Shown here: positions 9,877-17,246 of the stretch, in pieces | Layout: each line of letters begins with the position of its first letter | How positions within the stretch are numbered: position 1 is the stretch's first letter | From: Myxococcales bacterium UBA1660 | GTDB lineage: Bacteria > Myxococcota_A > Polyangia > Polyangiales > Houyiibacteriaceae | Assembly: GCA_002320815.1 (NCBI GenBank) | Contig: DCLA01000024.1 | Coordinates: forward strand, 1 to 64,000 | Length of the DNA stretch: 64,000 bases | Direction of reading: 5' to 3' | The notes under the pieces: model-generated | What the model was told of the DNA's origin: nothing | Databases searched by the model: none | The model's input: only the letters and a program-made list of their open reading frames with translations | Program-made: the position numbers and the translations under genes

Positions 9877-11457
9877 CTACTTCAGCTCACGCTGGAGAGT
9901 CTTCACGATCTCGGCGTCGGGGTCCAGCTTCACGGCTTCCGCCAACTCCTTGGTCGCGCTGACCTTCATCTTGGCGGCGGCGTAGACCCGCGCGAGGGCC
10001 ACCCGGTTCTTCACGCTCGTGGGGGCCAACTGGACGGCTTCCTGAGCCAGGTTCCGGGCCTTCCGGAGGTCTCCGCTGGCCATGAGCAGGGCCTCGGCGG
10101 CTTTGCGCCGAGACCGGTGGTCTTCGGAGCGCCCCTCGGCGACCTTCTGCCAGGACCGCGCGGCCGCCTCCCAGTTCCCGTGTTCTTCCTCGTAGGCCGC
10201 CTGGCGGCGGTACGTCTCGGCCATCTGGGCGGCGAGCTCCGCGCGAAGCTCGTCGTGGCGTGCGCGGAGGCCCTCCCGGTCCGGGTCGACGGCCAGGGCC
10301 ATCTTCAGCGAGTTGATCGCCCCGACCAGGTCTTTCGCCGCCACCTTGGCGTCGGCGTCGTCGATGTGGCGGCGCGCCTTGTCCACGCCGCCCGTGAGGC
10401 GCGCGGTCGCCTTGAGCGACTTCGTGAGCCCCTCCACGTAGGAGGACCGCGTCCGGGGCGGTCCCGAGGACCCGGGGGCGGACGAGGGCACGGGCGCCGG
10501 GCCCGACGGCCGGCCCCCGGGGGGCGAAGACGACGCCAGGCGCGGCGCCCGGCTCGAGAGCCCGCGTCGCTCCATCAGCCGTCGCGCCATCTCGCGCCGC
10601 TCGGACTCGGAGAGCCGGGGTGGCGTCGGTGCCTTGGGGATGACCGGGTCGGGGGCACGCTCCTCGGGCGGGGCCGGCGCTTCGGTCGCGGCGTTCCCCA
10701 GGCGCTCGGTCTCGTCGCCGGCCGGCTCGACGCCCCCTGGCTCCCCACCAGCCGACTCGGCCGCGGCCTCGCCCTCCTCCAGACCGCTCTCCAGCGCCCG
10801 AGTCGCGTCCTGCATGCCCAGGTACTCGTCGTACGCGGCGCGCTTCCTCTTCTTGCCCAGGGTCTCGTAGGCTTCGGTGAGCCGGTCGAAGACCTTCTCC
10901 ATCTTGCTCTTGAAGCTCCCGAGCTGCTTGCCGAAGAGCGTGTCGGGATGGAAGCGCTTCGAGAGCGCGAAGTAGGACGCGCGCACGGCCTTTTTATCGG
11001 CGTCCCGGGGGAGGCCGAGGATCTCGTAGTGGTTCAGGTCCGCCAGCCGGTGGAAGGTGTCCAGGATCTCGTGCTTGCGCTCGCGATCCAGCTCGGCCTC
11101 TTCATCGAGCTCGCGCGGGTCGTAGATCAGGGGAGCTCTCGGCGCCTGCGGGACCTTGGGCGGGCTCGGCGCCGCGGGTGCCTGGGGCGCCGGACCCGCG
11201 GGGGGCGGGGGCGGGCGGGTGTGCAGCGCGGGCGGCTCGGGCGGTCCGCCGAGGGCTCCGAGCCCCTCGAGGCGCGTCAGGATGTCCAGCACGCGCTCGA
11301 CGGTGGCCCCGGTGGAGTCGGCGATGTCTCGGATGGTCGTCTCGCCGTCGATGCGCGAGAGGATGAACCCCTCGAAGGGATCGGTGATCGGCAGCTCGGT
11401 GACCACCAGGTCCTCCCGGAGCCGCGGCACCATCTCCGCGCTCTTGCTCTTCGCCAC
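9877..11457 (-). CDS. J-domain co-chaperone with N-terminal 'LSRIDG' domain and C-terminal TPRs
   Basis: Encodes 526 residues from a GTG. Residues ~18-70 form the 'GFILSRIDGETTIRDIADSTGA..ERVLDILTRLEGLGAL' domain shared with the small protein of the same cluster. Residues ~72-108 are a Pro-rich linker. Residues ~140-215 are a J domain with HPD at 170-172, which stimulates Hsp70 ATPase. A disordered charged linker follows. The last ~180 residues are helical TPR-like repeats (GNWEAAARSWQKVAEG; APTSVKNRVALARVYAAAK). There is no zinc-finger or client domain of classical DnaJ, so this is a class C J protein. Dedicated partnership with the downstream Hsp70 is inferred from gene order. TAGAGT lies 6 bases before the GTG. 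Confidence 0.92.
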   Translation of the reverse strand: MAKSKSAEMVPRLREDLVVTELPITDPFEGFILSRIDGETTIRDIADSTGATVERVLDILTRLEGLGALGGPPEPPALHTRPPPPPAGPAPQAPAAPSPPKVPQAPRAPLIYDPRELDEEAELDRERKHEILDTFHRLADLNHYEILGLPRDADKKAVRASYFALSKRFHPDTLFGKQLGSFKSKMEKVFDRLTEAYETLGKKRKRAAYDEYLGMQDATRALESGLEEGEAAAESAGGEPGGVEPAGDETERLGNAATEAPAPPEERAPDPVIPKAPTPPRLSESERREMARRLMERRGLSSRAPRLASSSPPGGRPSGPAPVPSSAPGSSGPPRTRSSYVEGLTKSLKATARLTGGVDKARRHIDDADAKVAAKDLVGAINSLKMALAVDPDREGLRARHDELRAELAAQMAETYRRQAAYEEEHGNWEAAARSWQKVAEGRSEDHRSRRKAAEALLMASGDLRKARNLAQEAVQLAPTSVKNRVALARVYAAAKMKVSATKELAEAVKLDPDAEIVKTLQRELK

Positions 11458-11506
11458 GGGGCGACTCTAGCCCAAGACGCGCCCGCAGCGCTCGAAAAGG
11501 CCGACA

Positions 11507-11524
11507 TGGGCCGACACCGGCCCA
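11507..11524 (-). terminator. Hairpin between argF and the Hsp70 cluster
   Basis: A perfect 7-bp stem (TGGGCCG/CGGCCCA) with a 4-base loop lies about 60 bases after the argF stop on the minus strand. No T-tract follows, so this may be a weak or Rho-assisted terminator. Confidence 0.4.
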
Positions 11525-11584
11525 CCTCCCCCCGACGCGGGGACACGGGCGGCGGCTCCCCGCGGCTTCGGAGTCCGAGCGACC

Positions 11585-12490
11585 TCAGGCGAGGAGGTGG
11601 ACCAGCAGCGCCTTCTGCGCGTGGAGCCGGTTCTCGGCCTCGTCCCAGACCCGCGAGGCGGCGCTGGCCATGACCTCGGCGCTGACCTCCTCGCCCCGGT
11701 GGGCCGGGAGGCAGTGGAGGAAGATGGCCTGCGAATCGGCCTCGGCCATGAGCGCGCCGTCGACCTGGTAGTCGGCGAAGGCCTCCTCGCGGGCCTTCTG
11801 CTCCTCTTCCTGACCCATGGAGGCCCAGACGTCGGTGGTCACGACGTCGACGCCCCGGACCGCGGCCTTCGGGTCCCGCAGCAGCTCGACCTTCGCGCCC
11901 AGCGCCTCCGCCTGCTTCACGATGGCCGGCTTCACGTCGTAGCCCTCGGGGCTGGCGATGCGCAGCTCGAGGCCGGCGAGGCCCGCGGCGAGCATCCAGG
12001 AGTGGGCCATGTTGTTGCCGTCGCCGATCCAGGCAACCTTGACGCCCTCGAGGCGCCCCTTGGCTTCCCGCACCGTCTGCAGGTCGGCCAGGAGCTGACA
12101 AGGGTGGTAGTCGTCGCTGAGCCCGTTGATGATCGGGATCCGCGAGTGTTCGCAGAGGGTCTCCACCTTCTCGTGCCCGAAGGTCCGGTAGACCACGCCG
12201 TGCACGAAGCCGCCGAGCATCCGGGCGGTGTCCTCGAGGGGCTCGCCGCGACCCATCTGCGTGTCCTTGGCGATGAGCGTGGTGGGCATCGCGCCCAGCT
12301 CGTGGATGCCCACCTCGAAGCTGATCCGGGTCCGGGTGGACGCCTTCTCCAGCACGATGGCCACCGTCTTGCCCGCGAGGGGTCGCTCGTGGGAGCCCCG
12401 CCGGGCCTTGAGGTCGTCGGCTCGGTCGAGGATGGCCACCAGCTCGGTGGGGTCGATGTCCTCGAGGGTGCGGAAGTGCTTGGGCGCCAT
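11585..12490 (-). CDS. argF: Ornithine carbamoyltransferase
   Basis: I place the start at the ATG at 12490 (MAPKHFRTLEDI), giving 301 residues, typical of the family. An in-frame ATG at 12550 would overlap the divergent hslV start and add a non-conserved leader. The enzyme joins carbamoyl phosphate to ornithine to give citrulline in arginine synthesis. Visible motifs are STRTRISFE (carbamoyl-phosphate binding), 'MGRGEPLEDTARML', 'HPCQLLADLQT', 'DVWASMGQEEE' and HCLPAHRG (ornithine/catalytic Cys). Its promoter overlaps that of hslV in the 58-bp divergent gap. Confidence 0.96.
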   Translation of the reverse strand: MAPKHFRTLEDIDPTELVAILDRADDLKARRGSHERPLAGKTVAIVLEKASTRTRISFEVGIHELGAMPTTLIAKDTQMGRGEPLEDTARMLGGFVHGVVYRTFGHEKVETLCEHSRIPIINGLSDDYHPCQLLADLQTVREAKGRLEGVKVAWIGDGNNMAHSWMLAAGLAGLELRIASPEGYDVKPAIVKQAEALGAKVELLRDPKAAVRGVDVVTTDVWASMGQEEEQKAREEAFADYQVDGALMAEADSQAIFLHCLPAHRGEEVSAEVMASAASRVWDEAENRLHAQKALLVHLLA

Positions 12491-12497
12491 GGGCGCG

Positions 12498-12537
12498 TGT
12501 GTAGCCCCGTTGACCCGTTGAGCCAAATCCTTACGCT
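12498..12537. promoter_or_regulatory. Interlocked divergent promoters of argF and hslVU
   Basis: Minus strand (argF): TTGGCT at 12526-12521, 17-base spacer, TACACA at 12503-12498, then 7 bases to the ATG. Plus strand (hslV): TTGACC at 12510-12515, 16-base spacer, TACGCT at 12532-12537, then 11 bases to the ATG. The argF -35 lies inside the hslV spacer and vice versa, so the two polymerases could not bind together. Both transcripts would have almost no leader. Confidence 0.5.
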
Positions 12538-12548
12538 CCCCCGACTCC

Positions 12549-13118
12549 ATGGCGAACCCATCCGTCTCCGCGCCCTTTCACGCCACCACCATCGTCGCCG
12601 TCCGCAAAGGCGGCGTGGCCGCGATGGCCGGCGACGGGCAGGTCTCCCACGGCCAGACCATCCTGAAGGGCACCGCGCGCAAGGTCCGCCGCATCGCCGA
12701 AGGCAAGGTCGTCGCCGGCTTCGCCGGCGCCACGGCCGACGCCTTCACGCTGCTCGAGCGCTTCGAGGCCAAGCTCCGCGAACACCGAGGCACTCTGCAG
12801 CGGGCGGCGGTGGAGCTCGCCAAGGACTGGCGCACCGACCGCTATCTGCGGCGCCTGGAGGCGATGATGATCGTCATGGACGCCGAGCAGACGCTGCTGC
12901 TCACCGGGACCGGGGACGTGGTCGAGCCCGACGAGGGCGTCATCGCCATCGGGTCGGGCGGGAGCTTCGCGCTCTCCGCCGCCCGGGCGCTCTACCGCCA
13001 CGCGGACATGGGCGCCGAAGAGATCGCCAAGACGGCCATCGGCATCGCCGGTGAGATCTGCGTCTACACGAACGCGAACGTGGTCGTGGAGACCATCGAG
13101 GAGAAGAAGAGCTCGTGA
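12549..13118 (+). CDS. hslV: HslV, peptidase subunit of the HslUV (ClpQY) protease
   Basis: Encodes 189 residues. HslV forms a double-hexamer threonine peptidase capped by HslU ATPase rings in the cytoplasm. Motifs: 'FHATTIVAVRKGG' with the catalytic Thr at residue 13 or 14, 'AGDGQVSHGQ', 'GFAGATADAFTLLERFE', 'AVELAKDWRTDR', 'AIGSGGSFALSAARAL' and 'GEICVYTN'. The N-terminal extension of about 12 residues before Thr-Thr is longer than in enterobacterial HslV (Met-Thr-Thr) and recalls the Bacillus ClpQ/CodW 'FHATTI' context. Processing would be needed to free the nucleophile. The stop overlaps the hslU start by 4 bases. Confidence 0.96.
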   Translation: MANPSVSAPFHATTIVAVRKGGVAAMAGDGQVSHGQTILKGTARKVRRIAEGKVVAGFAGATADAFTLLERFEAKLREHRGTLQRAAVELAKDWRTDRYLRRLEAMMIVMDAEQTLLLTGTGDVVEPDEGVIAIGSGGSFALSAARALYRHADMGAEEIAKTAIGIAGEICVYTNANVVVETIEEKKSS

Positions 13119-14524
13119 GCAAGAACAAGAACCGGGACTTCACCCCGCGCGAGACCGTCTCCGAGCTCGATCGGTACATCATCGGCCAGGACGCCGCGAA
13201 GCGCGCGGTGGCCATCGCGCTCCGCAACCGCTGGCGCCGGCAGCAGGTCGAGGGCGACCTGAAGGACGAGATCGCCCCCAAGAACATCGTGATGATCGGG
13301 CCCACCGGCTGCGGCAAGACCGAGATCGCCCGCCGCCTGGCCAAGCTCGCCAAGGCGCCCTTCGTGAAGGTCGAGGCCTCGAAGTTCACCGAGGTGGGCT
13401 ACGTGGGTCGCGACGTCGAGTCGATGATCCGCGACCTGGTCGAGGTGGCCATCGCGCTGGTCCAGGAAGAGGAGATGGAGCGGGTCCAGACCAAGGCGAA
13501 GGAGAACGCCGAGGCGCGCATCGTCGAGCTCGTCGCCGACGAACGGCGCCCCCAGGTGCCGCAGCAGCCGCAGGCGCCCCAGGGACCGCGCGGCTTCGGG
13601 CCCTTCGTGCTCAACCAACAGGCCGAGAAGCCGCCCCACCCGCAGAACGAGCTCGACGTGATCCGCGCTCAGCTCCGCAACGGGGACCTCGAAGACGAAG
13701 AGGTCGAGGTGAACGTCCAGGACACCGGCTCGCCCTTCATGAAGGTCTTCGGCCAGGGCGGGATGGAGGAGCTCAACCTCAAGGACATGCTGGGACAGCT
13801 CCCCGGCTTCCAGGGCAAGACCAAGCAGCGGCGCGCCAAGGTCAAGGACGTCCGCCGGCTCATCGAAGACGAAGAGGCCAAGAAGCTCATCGACATGGAC
13901 GGCGTCACCCGCCGGGCCATCGAGCGCACCGAGCAGTCGGGCATCGTCTTTCTGGACGAGATCGACAAGGTCGCCAGTCGCCAGGGCGCGAGCGGCGGCC
14001 CCGACGTCTCTCGCGAGGGCGTGCAGCGGGACCTCCTGCCGCTGGTCGAGGGCAGCACGGTGTCGACCAAGCACGGCCAGGTGAAGACCGACCACATCCT
14101 CTTCATCGCCGCCGGCGCCTTCCACGTGGCGCAGGTGTCGGACCTCATCCCCGAGCTCCAAGGCCGCTTCCCCATCCGGGTGGAGCTCGAGCCCCTGAAG
14201 CAGGAGGACTTCGTCCGGATCCTCAAGGAGCCGCGGAACGCGCTCACCAAGCAGTACACCGCGCTCATGGCCACCGAGAAGGTCGAGCTGACCTTCGAGG
14301 ACGACGCCATCGAGGCCCTCGCCGCCTACGCGGCCACGGCCAACGAGCGGAGCGAGAACATCGGCGCCCGGCGCCTCCATACCGTGATGGAGGCGCTCCT
14401 CGAAGAGCTCAGCTTCGCCGCCGCGGAGATCGGCCGCCAGACCGTGGTGGTCAACGCCGCCTACGTGAAGGAGCGCCTCGATCCGATCCTCGGCGACGCC
14501 GAGCTCAGCAAATTCATCTTGTAG
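13115..14524 (+). CDS. hslU: HslU, ATPase subunit of the HslUV protease
   Basis: Encodes 469 residues from a GTG overlapping the hslV stop (GTGA), so the two are translationally coupled. It is an AAA+ unfoldase that feeds substrates to HslV. Motifs: 'LDRYIIGQDAAKRAVAIALRNRWRR', Walker A GPTGCGKTEIARRLA (~residues 66-80), 'FVKVEASKFTEVGYVGRDVESMIRDL', the I domain (~110-240, rich in Gln/Pro near PQQPQAPQGPRG), Walker B GIVFLDEIDK, sensor 'ELQGRFPIRVEL' and a C-terminus ending LSKFIL, whose tail docks into HslV. Length and order are normal. Confidence 0.97.
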   Translation: MSKNKNRDFTPRETVSELDRYIIGQDAAKRAVAIALRNRWRRQQVEGDLKDEIAPKNIVMIGPTGCGKTEIARRLAKLAKAPFVKVEASKFTEVGYVGRDVESMIRDLVEVAIALVQEEEMERVQTKAKENAEARIVELVADERRPQVPQQPQAPQGPRGFGPFVLNQQAEKPPHPQNELDVIRAQLRNGDLEDEEVEVNVQDTGSPFMKVFGQGGMEELNLKDMLGQLPGFQGKTKQRRAKVKDVRRLIEDEEAKKLIDMDGVTRRAIERTEQSGIVFLDEIDKVASRQGASGGPDVSREGVQRDLLPLVEGSTVSTKHGQVKTDHILFIAAGAFHVAQVSDLIPELQGRFPIRVELEPLKQEDFVRILKEPRNALTKQYTALMATEKVELTFEDDAIEALAAYAATANERSENIGARRLHTVMEALLEELSFAAAEIGRQTVVVNAAYVKERLDPILGDAELSKFIL

Positions 14525-14525
14525 C

Positions 14526-14557
14526 GGGAACCGGGCCCCCTCGTTCGACCGGTTCCC
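14526..14557 (+). terminator. Hairpin after hslU
   Basis: A perfect 9-bp inverted repeat (GGGAACCGG at 14526-14534; CCGGTTCCC at 14549-14557) with a 14-base loop begins two bases after the hslU stop. No clear T-run follows. It probably ends the hslVU transcript. Confidence 0.6.
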
Positions 14558-14587
14558 TCGGTCGCGGGCCTCGCCTGGGCCCCGATG

Positions 14588-14616
14588 TTGGCGAGGGTCG
14601 AGTCGTTCGGTATCCT
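14588..14616 (+). promoter_or_regulatory. Sigma-70-type promoter of the STAS-like gene
   Basis: TTGGCG (14588-14593), 17-base spacer, TATCCT (14611-14616). The predicted leader is about 32 bases and carries a strong GAGGAGG ribosome-binding site (14641-14647) 7 bases before the ATG. This is a conventional leadered gene, unlike several neighbours. Confidence 0.5.
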
Positions 14617-14654
14617 CGCTCGAGCGTCGGCAACAACGCCGAGGAGGCGCTCCG

Positions 14655-15023
14655 ATGTCCACCTGCGAGGTCCACTGGTTCAGCGATGACATTCTGGAGT
14701 TCGTCTATCGTGGTCGAGTCACGCTGGAGGACTTGCGCGCGATGGTGAACGAGACCCGGCGACTCACGCGCGAGCAGACCCCGCGGGTGCAGCTGGTCGA
14801 CACCCTCGCGGTCACGGGGGTTCCCAAAGAGATCGGTGCGGTCCTGGGGGAGCTCCTCGAGGACTACCGGGCGCAGGGCGGTACTTGGGTGGTCATGATC
14901 GCGACCGACCAGATGAACGCGATGCTCGGCCGTTCGATGAGCTTCGGGGCCGGGGTGAAGCTCCAACTCGTGGGCACGCGCGCCGACGCGCTTCGGTTCA
15001 TCAGCACGCTCCGCGACGCTTGA
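14655..15023 (+). CDS. STAS-like single-domain protein
   Basis: Encodes 122 residues, preceded by GAGGAGG. The alternating strand/helix pattern (ILEFVYRGRVTLEDLRAMVNE; RVQLVDTLAVTGVP; GTWVVMIATDQMNAMLGRSMSF) resembles the SpoIIAA/STAS-like fold of small myxobacterial and cyanobacterial proteins. There is no obvious phosphorylatable serine in the anti-sigma-factor-antagonist context. It is cytoplasmic, with no signal peptide. Its role is unknown. Confidence 0.7.
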   Translation: MSTCEVHWFSDDILEFVYRGRVTLEDLRAMVNETRRLTREQTPRVQLVDTLAVTGVPKEIGAVLGELLEDYRAQGGTWVVMIATDQMNAMLGRSMSFGAGVKLQLVGTRADALRFISTLRDA

Positions 15024-15054
15024 CGGGCCCGAGGGGGCGACGATCGCGAGCGCA

Positions 15055-15225
15055 CTACTCGCCGATGATGCAGAAGCCGTTGCCGAAGGGGTCGGCGCAG
15101 AAGGCCGCAGGCTTGGGGCCCTGATCGCGGTACCCGACTTCGACCGTGCCCCCGTCCGAGCGAACGCGAGCCACCCCTCGTCGAGGTCGGATGCTCACGT
15201 GCACCGTGGGGCGCGGGTCAGTCAC
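15055..15225 (-). pseudogene. VOC/glyoxalase-family remnant
   Basis: A 56-codon frame from a GTG that overlaps the end of the SRPBCC gene. The C-terminal half (TVEVGYRDQGPKPAAFCADPFGNGFCIIGE, split here for reading as TVEVGYRDQGPKP / AAFCADPFGNGFCIIGE) is a clear VOC/PhnB-type ending. The first 12 residues look like a normal VOC N-terminus (VTDPRPTVHVSI). The family is usually 120-140 residues, so the middle, with most metal-binding and dimer residues, is missing. I read it as an internally deleted relic of an ArsR-SRPBCC-VOC operon. Confidence 0.65.
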
Positions 15226-15693
15226 CGCGGGCGACTCGCTCGAGACGCTCGTACGAGGCCTCCATGCCGTGTTCCATGCCGCTGGCCAACATCGCTTCCC
15301 GGGCCGCGCGGTCGGGGAGCGTCATGCGCATGACCATCCGGGTGCCTTCGCCCTCGGCGGAAAGGTGGTCTCGATGTGGTTGTCCGGCGTGGGGTCGGGC
15401 AGGAACATCCGCTCCACGTGGACGATCCGGTGGGGCGGCTCGAGCTCGAGGATCTCGCCCGTCAGGTAGAAGCCGCCCTCCCCGTTCGACCACTCGTAGC
15501 GGATGCGGCCGCCGACCTTCCCCTCGTTGATGCACACCGGCATGGTCCAGCCCTCGGGCCCGAGCATCCACTGCTGGACCAGCTCCGGTTCCATGTGCGC
15601 GCGGTAGACCTCCGCGGGCGGCGCGGCGAAGTACCGGCTCACCACCACGAACCGATCCCCTTCGGTCTTCAGATCCATCGTCCCCATCGTCAT
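15218..15693 (-). pseudogene. SRPBCC (AHSA1-like) protein, frameshifted
   Basis: The first frame (15693 to about 15360) gives 'VVVSRYFAAPPAEVYRAHMEPELVQQW', 'GGRIRYEW' and 'PPHRIVHVERM', which are AHSA1/START-like signatures. After 'DNHIETTF' the family-like sequence continues in another frame as 'SAEGEGTRMVMRMTLPD...MEASYERLERVARGD' to a TGA at 15218. A one-base loss near the CTTTCC run at about 15355-15363 explains the break. Repaired, the protein would be ~158 residues, normal for the family. A natural mutation or a sequencing or assembly error would look alike. The start overlaps the stop of the ArsR remnant (ATGA). Confidence 0.75.
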
Positions 15694-15821
15694 CGCTCCT
15701 CGGCCCGCTTCGCCAAGAGGCGATCGAGCCCGTCGTAGTTCCGCTCCAAGGCCTCCCGGAGCATCGTCAGGTACGCGTCGAGCTCGTCCAGCGCGCCGCC
15801 GGCCAGCCGGCAGGGCCGCAT
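15690..15821 (-). pseudogene. ArsR-family regulator, C-terminal remnant
   Basis: Only 43 codons are readable from an ATG at 15821: 'MRPCRLAGGALDELDAYLTM' then 'LREALERNYDGLDRLLAKRAEER'. This is the typical C-terminus of ArsR-type regulators that precede SRPBCC genes. The DNA-binding winged helix, normally ~70 residues upstream, is absent. In its place lies the promoter region of the divergent ABC1 kinase gene. It ends in ATGA overlap with the SRPBCC gene, preserving the operon structure. Confidence 0.6.
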
Positions 15822-15901
15822 AGCGTCGATCACATATTTACCGGGCCCCTCGATTGGGGTCACTTGGAGCTACCGTCTTTCGTGCGCACACTACGGCTCC
15901 C

Positions 15902-17215
15902 ATGGCGTCCAAAGACCTCCCCGCTTCCCGCTTCGGCCGCGCCGCGCGCATGGCCCTCCTCGGTGCCCGCACCGGCGCGGGGTGGGTCTTCGATGGGGAT
16001 GGGACCAAGAGCGCCAAGGCCGCCGCCGGAGTCCTGGGCCAGATGCGCGGGCTCGCGGCCAAGGCGGGGCAGATGGCCAGCTACGTCGACGGGCTGGTTC
16101 CCCCGGGCAAGCGCGAGGCCTTCGAGACCGCCCTCGGGGCGCTCCGCGCGGCGACGCCGACCTCGGACCCCGCCGCGATCCGCGCGCTCGTCGAGGCGGA
16201 GCTGGGCGCGCCCATCGAGGAGCTCTTCGCCACGTGGGAGGAGGCGCCCTTCGCCAGCGCGTCGATCGGCCAGGTCCACCGGGCCACCCTCACCGATGGC
16301 CGGGAGCTGGCGGTGAAGGTGCAGCACCCGGGCATCGACCAGGCGGTGGAGAGCGACCTGAAGAACGCGGGCCTCATGGCCAGCCTGAAGTCGATGGCCT
16401 TCGGCTCGAAGATGGGGATCGAGGAGGGCATGGAGGAGATGGCCCGGGTCTTCCGCGAGGAGCTGGACTACGGCCTCGAAGCCGATCGCCAGGAGGCCTT
16501 CCGCGCGATGTTCGCCGACAGCGCGCACGTCCGGGTCCCGGCGGTGGTCCGGGAGCGCTCCGCCAAGCGAGTCCTGGCCACCGAGATGGTCCACGGGCTG
16601 AGCTTCGAGGAGGCCTGCGAGGCGAGCGAGGACCTGCGGCGGCTCTGGGCGGAGACGCTCTGGCGCTTCGTCATCGAGTCGACGATCACCGGGGGCCTCT
16701 TCAACGGGGACCCGCACCCCGGCAACTTCGTCTTCCACGAGGACGGGACGGTCACCGCCCTCGACTTCGGGTGCGTGGTGGCCATCCCCGCCGAGCGCCG
16801 GGCGATCTCGCGGGCGGCGCACGAGGCGGCGCTCCGCGGGGACCGGTCGGACTTCTTCACCCAGGCGCGCCGGATGATGCAGATGCCCGCCGTGGTGGGC
16901 GGCGCGCGCGATGACGAGCCGGCGTTCCACCAGGCCATCGTCCAGTTCTGCGAGCGCCTCTTCGAGCCGGTCCTCGAGTCGCCCTTCCACATCACCCACG
17001 AGTGGGCGGGGAGCCTCGTCGACGATTGCCTGACCATCGCCAAGAAGGCGATCGGCACCAAGAAGCGCGACATGATCACCATGCCCGAGGGGATGGTCTT
17101 CCTAAACCGGCTCCAGTTCGGCTTCTACTCGGTGCTCGCCCGCTTCGACGTCGAGGTGGACTACGCCGCGGTCGAGCGCGACGCCTTCGCGGCCGCCGAC
17201 GCGCGGGAGGGCTGA
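15902..17215 (+). CDS. ABC1/UbiB/AarF-family atypical kinase
   Basis: Encodes ~437 residues from the ATG at 15902 (MASKDLPASRFGRAARM). An upstream ATG at 15854 adds 16 unlikely residues. Family signatures: the 'KxGQ' motif in 'RGLAAKAGQMASYVDG', the Ala-rich nucleotide loop 'FASASIGQVHRATLTDGRELAVKVQHPGI' with the invariant Lys, 'EELDYGLEADRQEAFR', catalytic 'GGLFNGDPHPGNFVFHEDGTVTALDFG' (D of NGDPHPGN and DFG). Such proteins support ubiquinone and other prenyl-lipid metabolism. The precise substrate is unknown. No membrane segment is obvious at the C-terminus, unlike E. coli UbiB. Confidence 0.93.
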   Translation: MASKDLPASRFGRAARMALLGARTGAGWVFDGDGTKSAKAAAGVLGQMRGLAAKAGQMASYVDGLVPPGKREAFETALGALRAATPTSDPAAIRALVEAELGAPIEELFATWEEAPFASASIGQVHRATLTDGRELAVKVQHPGIDQAVESDLKNAGLMASLKSMAFGSKMGIEEGMEEMARVFREELDYGLEADRQEAFRAMFADSAHVRVPAVVRERSAKRVLATEMVHGLSFEEACEASEDLRRLWAETLWRFVIESTITGGLFNGDPHPGNFVFHEDGTVTALDFGCVVAIPAERRAISRAAHEAALRGDRSDFFTQARRMMQMPAVVGGARDDEPAFHQAIVQFCERLFEPVLESPFHITHEWAGSLVDDCLTIAKKAIGTKKRDMITMPEGMVFLNRLQFGFYSVLARFDVEVDYAAVERDAFAAADAREG

Positions 17216-17246
17216 CGCGCGCCGGCGCGGGCGATAGCATCGGGCC

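Noticed and set aside
11507..11524. Intrinsic terminator with full confidence
   Set aside because: The stem is strong but no T-tract follows in either direction; kept only as a low-confidence hairpin.
15838..16062. A 74-codon minus-strand frame as the missing N-terminus of the ArsR remnant
   Set aside because: It is in another frame, ends at a TAA at 15838, shows no winged-helix pattern and is antisense to the ABC1 kinase gene.
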